A stretch of DNA of 64,000 nucleotides from an uncultured Deefgea sp. Lineage in GTDB: Bacteria > Pseudomonadota > Gammaproteobacteria > Burkholderiales > Chitinibacteraceae. The stretch is from assembly GCF_947072475.1 (NCBI RefSeq), contig NZ_CAMTIA010000011.1:1-64000 (forward strand). The letters are read 5' to 3'. Of the stretch, positions 27,975-37,002 are shown piece by piece. The number at the start of each line of letters is the position of its first letter. Position 1 is the stretch's first letter. Position numbers and translations under genes: made by a program. The notes below the pieces were generated by a model. It searched no databases. It was not told the origin of the DNA and worked only from the letters and a program-made list of their open reading frames with translations.

Positions 27975-28913
27975 ATGTCTGATCTCTCCAGTTATAAAAA
28001 TCGTCTCACTAAAAATATGCGCCATTGGGGTAAATGGGCGCGCCGTCAGGGGCTGACTTGCTATCGCATTTATGACCGTGACGTGCCTGAATTTCCAATG
28101 ATTGTTGATGTGTATGGCGACCGTGTTCATTTACAAGAATACGATACCGGCTGGATGGAAACGGACGAGGCGTATTCAGCCTGGGTGGATGAAGTCCATG
28201 CGGCAACGGCCGAGGTGTTTGGCATTCCGCTTGAGCAAGTGGCGCTCAAAATTCGCAAGCGGATGAAAGGGCTGACTCAATACGAGAAAGCCGAAGGCGC
28301 GGGCGAATTTTTTGTGGTGCAAGAAAATGGCCTCAATTTTGAAGTCAATCTGGAAGCTTACCTTGATACTGGTTTGTTTTTAGACCATCGCAATACGCGT
28401 AAGCGGGTGATGATGGAAGCGAAGGGCAAACGATTCCTTAATTTATTTAGCTATACCGGCGCGTTTAGTGTGTACGCCGCTGCAGGTGGCGCGGCGTCGA
28501 CCTTAACGGTGGATTTGTCCAATACCTATCTGGATTGGGCGGGGCGCAATTTTGCACTGAACGGCATGAATGAAATCAATCATCAGCGAGTGCGTGCTGA
28601 TGTGTTTGAGTTCTTGCGTGAAGCGACGTGTAGCCCACAAAAATATGATTTGATCGTGATGGATCCACCGAGTTTCTCGAATTCAAAAAAAATGCTCGGT
28701 GTGCTTGATGTGCAACGTGACCATGCTTATTTAATTGAATCTTGCATGGCCATGCTGGCACCGGGCGGCGTATTGTATTTTTCGAACAATTTACGCAGTT
28801 TTGAATTAGACCCGATGTTTGTTGATCGTAGCGAAAACCTAACGGCAGAATCGATCCCTGAAGATTTTCGCAATAAGCGCATTCATCAGTGCTTCCGACT
28901 GGTAAAGAAATAG
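27975..28913 (+). CDS. Stand-alone RlmK-like 23S rRNA methyltransferase
   Basis: SAM-dependent methyltransferase matching the C-terminal (RlmK) half of E. coli RlmKL, which makes m7G2069 in 23S rRNA. It begins like the linker of that enzyme (KNRLTKNMRHWGKWA), has LNLFSYTGAFSVYAAAGGA as motif I near 155-173 and MDPPSFSNSKKM as motif IV near 228. Length is 312 residues against about 700 for the fusion, so the THUMP/RlmL half must be a separate gene elsewhere, if present. RlmI-type enzymes are the alternative. Confidence 0.82.
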   Translation: MSDLSSYKNRLTKNMRHWGKWARRQGLTCYRIYDRDVPEFPMIVDVYGDRVHLQEYDTGWMETDEAYSAWVDEVHAATAEVFGIPLEQVALKIRKRMKGLTQYEKAEGAGEFFVVQENGLNFEVNLEAYLDTGLFLDHRNTRKRVMMEAKGKRFLNLFSYTGAFSVYAAAGGAASTLTVDLSNTYLDWAGRNFALNGMNEINHQRVRADVFEFLREATCSPQKYDLIVMDPPSFSNSKKMLGVLDVQRDHAYLIESCMAMLAPGGVLYFSNNLRSFELDPMFVDRSENLTAESIPEDFRNKRIHQCFRLVKK

Positions 28914-28939
28914 TCGCAAACGCGTCTAAAATTGCCCCG

Positions 28940-28986
28940 AGCTTGGATTGACTTTGGCCTATTGGGCTAAGGCACTCCAAGCTTTT
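28940..28986 (+). terminator. Probable terminator after the methyltransferase gene
   Basis: AGCTTGGA pairs with TCCAAGCT, with an inner weaker arm, followed by TTTT. It lies 27 bases after the stop. Confidence 0.6.
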
Positions 28987-29057
28987 TGGTTTTATGGCTC
29001 GCGCAATGTATTGCTGCGGGCATTGATTGATATTTAATTTATTTATTGAGCTGACGT

Positions 29058-30497
29058 ATGACGCATCCGTTTTATCCCGCGCCGCTGGTGTTGCTTGATT
29101 TGGAAACAACGGGTGCTAACCCTTCGAGTGATCGAATTACTGAAATCGGTTTAATTCAAGTGGATTCATCAGGTATAAGCTCCTGGTCCTCGTTGGTTAA
29201 TCCTTGCCAAGCAATACCCCCATTTATTCAGAATTTAACGGGCATTGATGACGCGATGGTTGCCGATGCGCCGGTATTTGCAGACTTAGCCGATGAGGTG
29301 CTCGATAAGCTGCATCATCGAATTTTTGTCGCGCACAATGCCCGGTTTGATTACACCTTTTTGCGCAATGAATTTAAGCGTTTAGGGCGGGTATTTCGTG
29401 GCAAAGTGCTATGTACCGTGCAGCTCTCTCGTAAACTGTATCCCGAAGAATTCAAGCACAGCTTGGACGCTTTAATTGCCCGCCATGATTTGCAATATAG
29501 CGGCGAGCGGCATCGTGCTTTGACCGATGCGCAATTGATTTATCAATTTCTTCAAGCCGCGATCAATGATTTAGGTCGTGAGCGTGTCAGTGCTGCGATT
29601 GATGAGCTGATACGTCCGCCGGCATTGCCGAGCCAAATCTCAGACAGCGTGATTGATGATTTACCCGATACGGCAGGCGTCTATGTATTTTATGGTGAGC
29701 AGGGCGAAGCCTTGTGGGTGGGGAGCAGTCTGAATATTCGCCGTCGGGTCTTGCAGCATTTTGGTAAAAAAGCCAATGAAGGCCCTGCGGCGTATCTGGC
29801 GCGTGATCTGCGTCGAATTACTTGGGTCGAAACCGCTGGTGAGCTCGGTAATACCTTGCTTGAGCGGCAACTGATTCAAACTTTTCGGCCAAGAATGAAT
29901 TCATCAATACGGCACAAAGTAGATCAAACTCAGTCGCTATGGCAGATCGAATTACCTAAAGTAGTGCGTGGTGCAGCGATATTGCCGCTGCAACCGCAAT
30001 TGATCGCTTTGACGGCATTAAGCCAAGCTAGCGGAGAATTGTTCGGCCCATTTCGGGGCGCACGCGAAGCACAAAATCTGATGAATCGAATCATTAAATC
30101 CCAAGGCTTATGCCGACAAGCTTTAGGATTGGAAGCCGCTAAAAAAGACGGTTCACCCTGTCAGGCGCATTTGCAAGGCGATTGTCGCGGTGCTTGTATT
30201 GGCCACGAGCCCATGGGCTTACACAATGGCCGCCTACTGGCCGCACTCGCCAAGCATCAATTAGCGCCGTGGCCTTATGCTGGCGCAGTCGCCATCAGCG
30301 AAGGGCCAGAGTGGTCGCCAGTTTGGCATGTATTGGATCATTGGTGCTATCTCGGGACCATTGGCCATCTTGATCAATTGCCGGCATTGTTGGCGGCAGA
30401 ACGTCCTGCATTTGATGTCGATATGGCTAAATTGATTCGGACTGAGCTTAAAAAAACCAAAACCGATGTCCTTGATTGCGCTGCTCTGGCGGCTTGA
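29058..30497 (+). CDS. DEDDh exonuclease fused to a GIY-YIG (UvrC/Cho-like) nuclease
   Basis: Two nuclease modules in 479 residues. Residues 8-175 are a DnaQ-like 3'-5' exonuclease with LDLETTGA, the middle motif FVAHNARFDYTFL and HRALTDAQL. Residues 200-290 are a GIY-YIG domain (DTAGVYVFYG, then ALWVGSSLNIRRRVLQHF), followed by a UvrC/Cho-like C-terminal region with a cysteine-containing CQAHLQGDCRGACIGH. Known as an architecture in several phyla and presumed to act in DNA repair. It is the plus-strand gene before a minus-strand group. Confidence 0.85.
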   Translation: MTHPFYPAPLVLLDLETTGANPSSDRITEIGLIQVDSSGISSWSSLVNPCQAIPPFIQNLTGIDDAMVADAPVFADLADEVLDKLHHRIFVAHNARFDYTFLRNEFKRLGRVFRGKVLCTVQLSRKLYPEEFKHSLDALIARHDLQYSGERHRALTDAQLIYQFLQAAINDLGRERVSAAIDELIRPPALPSQISDSVIDDLPDTAGVYVFYGEQGEALWVGSSLNIRRRVLQHFGKKANEGPAAYLARDLRRITWVETAGELGNTLLERQLIQTFRPRMNSSIRHKVDQTQSLWQIELPKVVRGAAILPLQPQLIALTALSQASGELFGPFRGAREAQNLMNRIIKSQGLCRQALGLEAAKKDGSPCQAHLQGDCRGACIGHEPMGLHNGRLLAALAKHQLAPWPYAGAVAISEGPEWSPVWHVLDHWCYLGTIGHLDQLPALLAAERPAFDVDMAKLIRTELKKTKTDVLDCAALAA

Positions 30498-30501
30498 TCG
30501 G

Positions 30502-30669
30502 CTAATAGCTGCGATATTCTAAATGCTGCCAGCAGCATTTGGCCGAATCGCCCGCTTGGCATAAAGCCTGCGAAGCACTGGGTTTGCTCGCTAGGGTACG
30601 CGGCGTTAATAGCGTCGCACTGCCGATGGTGGCAGCCAAGCAAAGGATCAAAACCAGTACTGATTTCAT
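30502..30669 (-). CDS. Small (55-residue) predicted membrane or secreted protein
   Basis: A short gene with CAGGAA 6 bases before the ATG at 30669. The product starts MKSVLVLILCLAATIG, a signal peptide or membrane anchor, and ends with a cysteine-bearing tail (LCQAGDSAKCCWQHLEYRSY). The stop lies 4 bases from the convergent nuclease gene. I do not recognise a family. A longer frame over 30374-30643 runs in another phase and lacks a ribosome site. Codon use resembles neighbouring genes. Confidence 0.6.
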   Translation of the reverse strand: MKSVLVLILCLAATIGSATLLTPRTLASKPSASQALCQAGDSAKCCWQHLEYRSY

Positions 30670-30883
30670 GTTAATTCCTGTTTAAAACACTTTTTAATCT
30701 TTCTTTTATAGAAAGAAACGTCGGTATGAGCAATGACTATCAATCGCTCAAGTGACTTAGTTAACAGGCGTAACTGGGCAATGATTGAATCCACGTCGAT
30801 GAAATCGTCATGAACTAGGGGCTGGAGAGCTTTGATTTAGCCGCTGCGATTGGCAATGGGCGGCGTATGGGAGCAAACGACGT

Positions 30884-31222
30884 TTAATTCTTTTTTTGCC
30901 ACGGCCAGCGGCCGGTGAGTTCAAGCTCCATGGTAAAGCTCAAAAAGGTGCGGATGATCACCACCAAGCCTAGCTTGAGTAGGTTATCTACCGTGAGCTC
31001 AATGGCGATGGTGTAAATAATGTCGCTGATAATCAAAAACTCAAGGCTTAATAAAATCCCCCTCCCGAGTTGTTCTCGCAGGGCATTGTAAGCTGCATCA
31101 ATGGTCTGACTACGGTAAACATCACGCACAAAAAGACATAAACCCAGCAAGGTGGAGAGTATTAAAATCGCGATGCCCAAGTATTCAACGCCAGTGGCGA
31201 GCGTGTGTAAAGTCAGTGTCAT
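30884..31222 (-). CDS. DUF1622 family inner-membrane protein
   Basis: A 112-residue membrane protein of unknown function. Three hydrophobic segments are visible: VEYLGIAILILSTLLGLCLFV, GILLSLEFLIISDIIYTIAI (with the family's EFLIISD core) and LLKLGLVVIIRTFLSF, then the family ending MELELTGRWPW. An AAGGGA 6 bases before the ATG at 31222 decides this start against the ATG 18 bases earlier. The 214 bases upstream of the nearby 55-residue gene hold nothing else. Confidence 0.83.
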   Translation of the reverse strand: MTLTLHTLATGVEYLGIAILILSTLLGLCLFVRDVYRSQTIDAAYNALREQLGRGILLSLEFLIISDIIYTIAIELTVDNLLKLGLVVIIRTFLSFTMELELTGRWPWQKKN

Positions 31223-31251
31223 GACTATCCCTTTTGCCATATTGAGTGCGT

Positions 31252-31284
31252 AAAAAAACCGCAGTTTTGAACTGCGGTTTTTTT
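31252..31284 (-). terminator. Intrinsic terminator of the PIG-L gene
   Basis: AACCGCAGTT and AACTGCGGTT form a perfect stem around TTG or CAA, with T runs on both strands. On the minus strand it follows the deacetylase stop by 6 bases. Confidence 0.92.
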
Positions 31285-31290
31285 AGAGCA

Positions 31291-32151
31291 TTAAGCGAAA
31301 ATCGCTTGGATCTCATCGCTTTCACTCAGGGTGAATTTTTTGTCGGTTGCCAGCAATTGCTGCCCATCAAAACGGCTAATGTGATAAATCGTTCCAAATG
31401 AGAACGTCGGTGCTGCAGCACCTTGACCACCGCACACCTCCGCACCACGGCGAACGTTATCGGCCATCCAGCCAGTCAAACGTAAATGATACGGATTACG
31501 ACGTACTTCTTCCACGTGGCAAGCGAGCGCGGCGATCAGATCGGCGGTGTCTTGTTGGCTGGTCGCGATGAGTGCATTTGGCGCTTCCATCTGACGCCAA
31601 AACTCACTTTGCACCACGGTGCAAGCGTGCTGAGCGGCTTTAAGTGCATCCATCAGCAAGTAATGCGTACCAATGTGCGCTGAGTGGTAGTCATTATTGT
31701 GCGGGAACACCACCACCTGTGGCTGGTATTGCTCGATCAATTGGCGAATGACGGCGACTTTTTCTGCCCAAGCACTTGGGTTGTTGTCGCGGGTTTTGCA
31801 GTTCACATCCATCAAACCACCAGGAATGGTCTCAAGCAAGTCCCAACCAAGGTAATCACAGGCATTTTTAACTTCAACCCAGCGCTCTGGTTGACGTTTT
31901 AGACTTGAGCCTTGCGAAACAGCTACGTTCATTACGCGAAAGCCCGCTTCGCGACCAAGGCGGAGCGGCAGCGCGCCGATAATGCATTCGTCGTCAGGGT
32001 GCGGCGCAAAAATCATCACCACCGGAGCATCGGCAGCCAATACCGGTTTTGGGCTATGTCCCAAGGTATCTAAATTGGCGAATAAGGGGGCATCTGTTTT
32101 TTGTAATAAAGCATTGTGCGCTTCAACCAGCGCGAGGTAAGGATTGCTCAT
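31291..32151 (-). CDS. PIG-L (LmbE) family deacetylase
   Basis: Zinc-dependent N-deacetylase family that acts on GlcNAc-containing substrates, among others. The metal motif PHPDDE is near residues 50-55, and the second ligand region is HNNDYHSAH near 152-160. A catalytic-type CGGQG lies near 240. Length is 286 residues, with an N-terminal extension of about 40. No thiol-biosynthesis or glycan cluster is nearby, so the substrate is open; chitin-derived sugars are one possibility for this lineage (inference). Confidence 0.88.
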   Translation of the reverse strand: MSNPYLALVEAHNALLQKTDAPLFANLDTLGHSPKPVLAADAPVVMIFAPHPDDECIIGALPLRLGREAGFRVMNVAVSQGSSLKRQPERWVEVKNACDYLGWDLLETIPGGLMDVNCKTRDNNPSAWAEKVAVIRQLIEQYQPQVVVFPHNNDYHSAHIGTHYLLMDALKAAQHACTVVQSEFWRQMEAPNALIATSQQDTADLIAALACHVEEVRRNPYHLRLTGWMADNVRRGAEVCGGQGAAAPTFSFGTIYHISRFDGQQLLATDKKFTLSESDEIQAIFA

Positions 32152-32370
32152 TAAGAAACTCCGGGGCAGTGAGCCAAAGACAAAATCAATAGGTAAGAGT
32201 ATAGGCTTTCACACTCTTGAGACCAAGAGTCAGTCGCCATCTAGTGGCCGCTGAATTGATAATTCACAGTTTTTTCGTGGAAAATAAGCAGAAATTTTAT
32301 GGCCGTAGCCGCAATTTTATTGCGCGGGCTAAAGTGCGGCATAATAAGACACATCTAATCGAGGCATTTT

Positions 32371-33429
32371 ATGATTCGCTATTTCCACAGTTCATTGGTC
32401 GTGACCCTGATTGGCTTAATTGGCGCATGGTTCATCGCGGGCTGGGGGGGCTTGTGGATTGCTTTTAATTTGGCCCTATTAGAAACCAGCTTAAGTTTTG
32501 ATAATGCGGTGGTGAATGCCTCGGTACTCAAGCATTGGGACGAAAAGTGGCGAAAACGCTTTTTGCTGTGGGGTATGCTCATCGCGGTGTTTGGGATGAG
32601 GGTGCTGTTTCCCTTGCTGATTGTGGCGGTGATTGCCCAAATGCCACCATTACCGGGGCCAATGGCGCTGTGGCATTATCTGAGCTCGGGGCTGTGGCCG
32701 GCCAATGATGTGTTGTCGATGGCCATTGCGGCACCGCATCGCTACGCCGAAATTTTAACTTCAGCGCATATTGAGGTCTCAGCTTTTGGCGGGACTTTTT
32801 TACTACTGGTATTTTTGAATTTTTTTATTGATGCAGAAAAAGACATTCATTGGTTACGCCCTGTTGAGCGCCTGCTCGCCAAATTGGGCAAATTAGATTT
32901 GGCCGCATTGTTGTTGTGCTTGTTATTACTGATTGTATTGGCTGGATCCTTGCCCGTGGCAGAAGCCTATCGGTTTTTAGTCGCCGGTATTTGGGGCATG
33001 ATTGTTTTTATGCTGGTCGATGGTTTGGGAGCGCTGATCGGTGATGAGGGCGCGGCAGCAAAAACCGGGCTAGCCGGATTTATTTATCTGGAAGTGCTCG
33101 ACGCTTCTTTCTCATTTGATGGCGTTTTAGGTGCATTTGCATTAACCAGCAATATCTTTTTGATTGCGATCGGGCTGGGCATTGGTGCCATGTTTGTGCG
33201 CAGTTTTACTTTGCTATTGGTGGAGAAGGGCACGCTCAATGCGTTTAAATATCTGGAGCATGGCGCATTTTGGGCCATTGGTGCTTTGGCTGCGGTCATG
33301 CTCTTGGCGGCTCGGTTTCATATTCCAGAGGTTGTGACGGGCGGCGTGGCGGCGTGTTTGATTGTATTGGCGGCGATTCACTCTTGGTTGATTCGCCCGG
33401 CCTTGCAAACCGCAGCGAAACCAGATTAA
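32371..33429 (+). CDS. DUF475 (TerC-superfamily) membrane protein
   Basis: Integral membrane protein of 352 residues with about nine hydrophobic segments. The family core is the pair of acidic motifs ALLETSLSFDNAVVNASVL (about 35-53) and YLEVLDASFSFDGVLGAFAL (about 240), the internal repeat typical of TerC/DUF475 proteins, which relate to metal-ion (manganese) export. Its stop overlaps that of the convergent globin gene by 4 bases. Another TerC homologue follows at 33967. Confidence 0.87.
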   Translation: MIRYFHSSLVVTLIGLIGAWFIAGWGGLWIAFNLALLETSLSFDNAVVNASVLKHWDEKWRKRFLLWGMLIAVFGMRVLFPLLIVAVIAQMPPLPGPMALWHYLSSGLWPANDVLSMAIAAPHRYAEILTSAHIEVSAFGGTFLLLVFLNFFIDAEKDIHWLRPVERLLAKLGKLDLAALLLCLLLLIVLAGSLPVAEAYRFLVAGIWGMIVFMLVDGLGALIGDEGAAAKTGLAGFIYLEVLDASFSFDGVLGAFALTSNIFLIAIGLGIGAMFVRSFTLLLVEKGTLNAFKYLEHGAFWAIGALAAVMLLAARFHIPEVVTGGVAACLIVLAAIHSWLIRPALQTAAKPD

Positions 33430-33836
33430 ACCGTGGCGGTTTTCATGACTTTAGCCATTAAACGGTAGGTTGCCGACCATGCTTCACGCGTTTCATCATT
33501 AAAACCATCGCCCAAACCAATCTTGAGCGTTCTTAACAAGGCATTGCCAACCAAGGTGTAATGCGCATCTTTCACGCCATAGTCAAGATGGCGTACAGCC
33601 AGTTTTTCTAATACCGGCACCAGCTTAGGTAAATCATTCAGGCTGCCCACCGCCAGCTTGAGTGTGCTCATGAGCATTTTTCCTTGTGCTTTCATGTCGT
33701 GTTTAAACATGTTTTGCAAAGTAGGATCAATGGCAAACAACTGCTGATAGAAAATCACCGCCGCTTGATCGGCGATCGGCTCAACTTTGGCAAAGCTGTC
33801 TTGTACCAAATGAATCTGCTTAGGGGTCAATGACAT
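33426..33836 (-). CDS. Vitreoscilla-type bacterial haemoglobin
   Basis: Single-domain globin of 136 residues. The proximal haem histidine lies in VKDAHYTLVG, matching the AAAHYPIVG block of Vitreoscilla haemoglobin, and the start MSLTPKQIHLVQDSF and LPAILP-like region (LPKLVPVLEKLAVRH) also match. There is no reductase domain. Likely roles are oxygen delivery at low oxygen or nitric-oxide detoxification (family knowledge). It sits between two TerC-superfamily genes. Confidence 0.9.
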   Translation of the reverse strand: MSLTPKQIHLVQDSFAKVEPIADQAAVIFYQQLFAIDPTLQNMFKHDMKAQGKMLMSTLKLAVGSLNDLPKLVPVLEKLAVRHLDYGVKDAHYTLVGNALLRTLKIGLGDGFNDETREAWSATYRLMAKVMKTATV

Positions 33837-33921
33837 GGCGTACTCCGGTTGGATTATTTACTTTAGCCGCTTGATGCTTGTATTGATTAGAAAGCTGATC
33901 GATGGTTTTTGTCAGGGTAAT

Positions 33922-33945
33922 AAAAAACCCCGCATCAGCGGGGTT
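33922..33945 (-). terminator. Intrinsic terminator of the TerC-family gene
   Basis: Minus strand: AACCCCGC, TGAT loop, GCGGGGTT and T6. The stem is perfect and ends 22 bases after the stop. Confidence 0.93.
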
Positions 33946-33966
33946 GAATACAAAGTGCTGCGTTAA

Positions 33967-34959
33967 TTATTTCTGTGGATCATTCGGCTCGTCGCGAGTT
34001 TTCCACAACGAGTACAAGACCCCAGAGAGCAATAAGCCAAAAGTAACCACCAAAGACACCAAGGTTGGAATCTTAAACGCCACCAATTGGATGTCGTTCA
34101 GATACACCAAACCGACCTTGATCCCGATAAACACCAAAACCACGGCCAAGGCATATTTTAGATAATGGAAGCGATGCACCATTGCGGCCAAAGCAAAATA
34201 CAAAGCACGCAAACCTAAAATAGCAAAGATGTTCGAGGTATACACAATAAACGGATCTTGTGTGATGGCGAAAATCGCTGGGATACTATCGACAGCAAAC
34301 ACCAAATCAGCGGTTTCTACCAAGATCAAACACAAGAATAACGGCGTTGCCCACCAACCTTTGGCCAAACCATGCTGCTCGCCACGCACCCAAAACAGGT
34401 TGCCATGAATCGCTGTCGTAAAGCGCATGTGCTTACGTAGCCATTTATAAAAACCATTGTCTTCTAATTTGCCGTGTTCATCATCGGCCAGCAGCATTTT
34501 AATCCCGGTCACAATCAAGAATGCCCCAAAGATCATTAAGATCCATTGGTATTCAGACACCAAGACCGCGCCGACGCTAATCATAATCCCGCGCATCACG
34601 ATGGCGCCCAGAATCCCCCAGAACAACACGCGATGTTGGTAAATTCGTGGCACGCCCAGACTAGTAAAAATCAAAGCAATGACAAAGACATTGTCCATTG
34701 ACAGTGATTTTTCAATCAAATAGCCGGTAATGTATTCCATGCCAGATGTTGCGCCGCGATACCACCATAACCAAGCGCCAAACAATAAACCCATGGCAAT
34801 ATACATTGCTGAAAGTTTTAAACTTTCTTTAACGCTAATTTCGTGGTCGTCTTTTTGCAATACGCCTAAGTCAAATGCTAATAAAGACAGCACCACTACA
34901 AAAAACATCAGCCAAACCCACACCGGGTAGCCGACCCAAAGACTCATCAAAATATCCAT
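33967..34959 (-). CDS. TerC/Alx family integral membrane protein
   Basis: A 330-residue membrane protein with about nine hydrophobic segments. The conserved acidic motifs are EKSLSMDNVFVIALIF (about 83-98) and VETADLVFAVDSIPAIFA (about 210-227), the manganese-exporter signature of Alx/MntX/TerC proteins. The ATG at 34959 has AGGTG at suitable spacing; a GTG one codon earlier is possible. In E. coli and Bacillus such genes carry a yybP-ykoY manganese riboswitch; I looked upstream and did not find its conserved bulge sequences. Confidence 0.9.
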   Translation of the reverse strand: MDILMSLWVGYPVWVWLMFFVVVLSLLAFDLGVLQKDDHEISVKESLKLSAMYIAMGLLFGAWLWWYRGATSGMEYITGYLIEKSLSMDNVFVIALIFTSLGVPRIYQHRVLFWGILGAIVMRGIMISVGAVLVSEYQWILMIFGAFLIVTGIKMLLADDEHGKLEDNGFYKWLRKHMRFTTAIHGNLFWVRGEQHGLAKGWWATPLFLCLILVETADLVFAVDSIPAIFAITQDPFIVYTSNIFAILGLRALYFALAAMVHRFHYLKYALAVVLVFIGIKVGLVYLNDIQLVAFKIPTLVSLVVTFGLLLSGVLYSLWKTRDEPNDPQK

Positions 34960-35318
34960 CACTGCACCTGTCGTTATTTAATCGGTGAATTCTAATGGGT
35001 ATTGGATTAAAGCTCCCAAAATAAGTTGCATCATTTGCATAGATCGCAAAAATAAATCTAAATGGGGAACAAACAGCATTGCGCGACCCAAATGCAGCCA
35101 ATAGCGGCATTTTAAAATGAATGGATTACTTTCTGTCATTCGGCAAAAGGCTGCTCGCCTCGCCGTGCTCGATGTGCTCGATGTGCTCGCCGAGCTGTCT
35201 GCGGCTTGAGCGCATTTTTGTGCGATTGCGTAGCAATCAACAATCGCCAAAATAGAATGTGAAAACGGCTGAGTCTGCCAATGCAAACTCAGCCGTTTTA
35301 AGCGATTGCTAGTGCTGA
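34960..35318. other. Intergenic region upstream of the TerC gene
   Basis: About 360 bases. It holds the terminator of the chemoreceptor gene (35262-35299) and two tandem copies of GATGTGCTC near 35168-35185. A 102-codon frame on the minus strand starts inside the terminator and has a low-complexity Ser/Thr section; I do not accept it as a gene. Confidence 0.5.
35262..35299 (-). terminator. Terminator of the first chemoreceptor gene
   Basis: AAAACGGCTGAGT and ACTCAGCCGTTTT form a perfect 13-bp stem around a 12-base loop. The terminal T run is short (four). Confidence 0.8.
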
Positions 35319-36932
35319 TTACACTTTATAGCGTGCAATCGCCTCATCGAGCTCGTTACCTAGCTGTTTTAAACGACCACCTTCAGAAGCCGTCTGCTCG
35401 GCAACGCTACTACTTTCCTCACTCATTTGTGCGACCCGCTCAACTTGCTGCGCCATCATGGCGCTAGCGGTGCTTTGCTCGCGCATCGAACTCGAGATTT
35501 CACTCACTTGTGCGACAACATCATCTGCGCTTTTGCGAATATTACTAATCGCCGTGCTAGCCTCGTGCGCCATGCTGACGCCATTATCGACTTGGCGTAC
35601 GGTTTGCTGCATGGTTTGCACCGTGTGATTGGCCTCGTTTTGAATCTCGGCCACCATGCTGGTGATTTCTTGCGTTGAGCTGGAAGTGCGTTCAGCCAGC
35701 TTACGCACTTCATCGGCCACCACCGCAAAACCACGCCCCAGTTCGCCAGCACGTGCCGCTTCAATCGCGGCGTTGAGTGCCAATAAATTGGTTTGATCGG
35801 CAATGTCTTTGATGACATTCACCACCGAGGTAATGCTGTTGGTACGATCTTTTAGGTTTTCAATTTGCCCAGCCGATTGGCGCACTTGATCGGCGATTTG
35901 GTTGATGCTGTTGATGGTATTGTCGATCACTTCGCCGCCCGTTCCGGCTAAACGACCCGCTTCGCGTGCGGTCGTATCGCATTGCTGCGCCCGGTCGGCC
36001 ACATGCGTCACACTCACCGTCACTTGCTCAACACCAGCGGCCATGCTCGATGCTGATTCACTCACGCCGCGTGAGGCACTGGAAAGCTCAGAGCTGGAAT
36101 TAGATAGTCCATTCACGCAAACACCGACTTGGCTACCAACGTGAGCCAGCTTTTGTAAACTCGCTTGTAAAGTGTCGAGCAGACCATTGAGTGCAACGGC
36201 TGATACGCCGATTTCATCTTGGTTTTTGATTGGCATACGTTGGGTAAAGTCAAAACGCGTACCTAAATCGACGATAAATTGGCGCATTTCATTCAGTGGC
36301 AGGGTAATGCTGCGTGAAATATATAAGCCAAGCATAACAAATACAATCAACGACACTATGGCGATAATGATGCTTTGCGACATCGAGTTTGCAATCGTGT
36401 CGTTAACGGTTTTTTTCAGCTGATCGGTCAGTTCTTCATTATATTTTTCGGTTTTATTAAAAGCTTCGTTGAGTTGATTGCCGATGGGCAGCACTGTTTC
36501 TTCGTAATTCTGCAGCGCTTCAGCTGATTTGTCGGCATACGATAGCGCCATGGTTTCTTTGCTCGCGGCGAGATAGCTTGGCAACAGATCGCGGATGGCC
36601 GCCAGATTGGCTTTGTCGGTATCGTCGTACAGCATGCCCGCGTATTTTTTCAGATTGTCATCTAATTCGGTATGCAATTTATTGTACTTTTCTTCGGTAG
36701 CGCGCATTTTAGCTTGATCGGTGTGCGCCACATGCACCACCAGATAGCGGCGCATGTCGCCAAAATCAGTACGCGCACTGCCTAAAACCACAATCGACGG
36801 AATGATATTATCGGTTACGTCATAACTGGCGGTTTTGATTTCACTAAAATGTTTATAGCTAAGGCCAGAAATCACTAGCAAACCTAGTGAGGCAACTAAG
36901 ATCAATATGATTAGTTTGTGTACGATTTTCAT
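35319..36932 (-). CDS. Methyl-accepting chemotaxis protein 1
   Basis: Transmembrane chemoreceptor of 537 residues. A first membrane segment (about 7-27) and a second (about 188-207) enclose a four-helix-bundle periplasmic domain. HAMP (about 208-260) and the signalling domain follow, with the hairpin tip [17 protein letters not shown] near 390. It ends RYKV without a CheR/CheB-tethering pentapeptide. Its signalling half is nearly identical in protein sequence to the neighbour at 37301-38917, but the sensing domains differ, so they probably detect different signals through the same array. Confidence 0.94.
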   Translation of the reverse strand: MKIVHKLIILILVASLGLLVISGLSYKHFSEIKTASYDVTDNIIPSIVVLGSARTDFGDMRRYLVVHVAHTDQAKMRATEEKYNKLHTELDDNLKKYAGMLYDDTDKANLAAIRDLLPSYLAASKETMALSYADKSAEALQNYEETVLPIGNQLNEAFNKTEKYNEELTDQLKKTVNDTIANSMSQSIIIAIVSLIVFVMLGLYISRSITLPLNEMRQFIVDLGTRFDFTQRMPIKNQDEIGVSAVALNGLLDTLQASLQKLAHVGSQVGVCVNGLSNSSSELSSASRGVSESASSMAAGVEQVTVSVTHVADRAQQCDTTAREAGRLAGTGGEVIDNTINSINQIADQVRQSAGQIENLKDRTNSITSVVNVIKDIADQTNLLALNAAIEAARAGELGRGFAVVADEVRKLAERTSSSTQEITSMVAEIQNEANHTVQTMQQTVRQVDNGVSMAHEASTAISNIRKSADDVVAQVSEISSSMREQSTASAMMAQQVERVAQMSEESSSVAEQTASEGGRLKQLGNELDEAIARYKV

Positions 36933-37002
36933 GGTGGTTCATCCCAATTAGCAAACACGATTCTGTTACGATAGTTGTTTGTTTTGTAAGGGCAAGGCGT
37001 TT

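Noticed and set aside
34960..35261. yybP-ykoY manganese riboswitch before the TerC gene
   Set aside because: I searched for it because such genes often carry one, but the conserved bulge sequences and paired helices are not visible.
34978..35286. 102-codon minus-strand frame upstream of the TerC gene
   Set aside because: Starts within the chemoreceptor terminator, contains a low-complexity Ser/Thr stretch from a small tandem repeat, and has no ribosome site or recognisable family.
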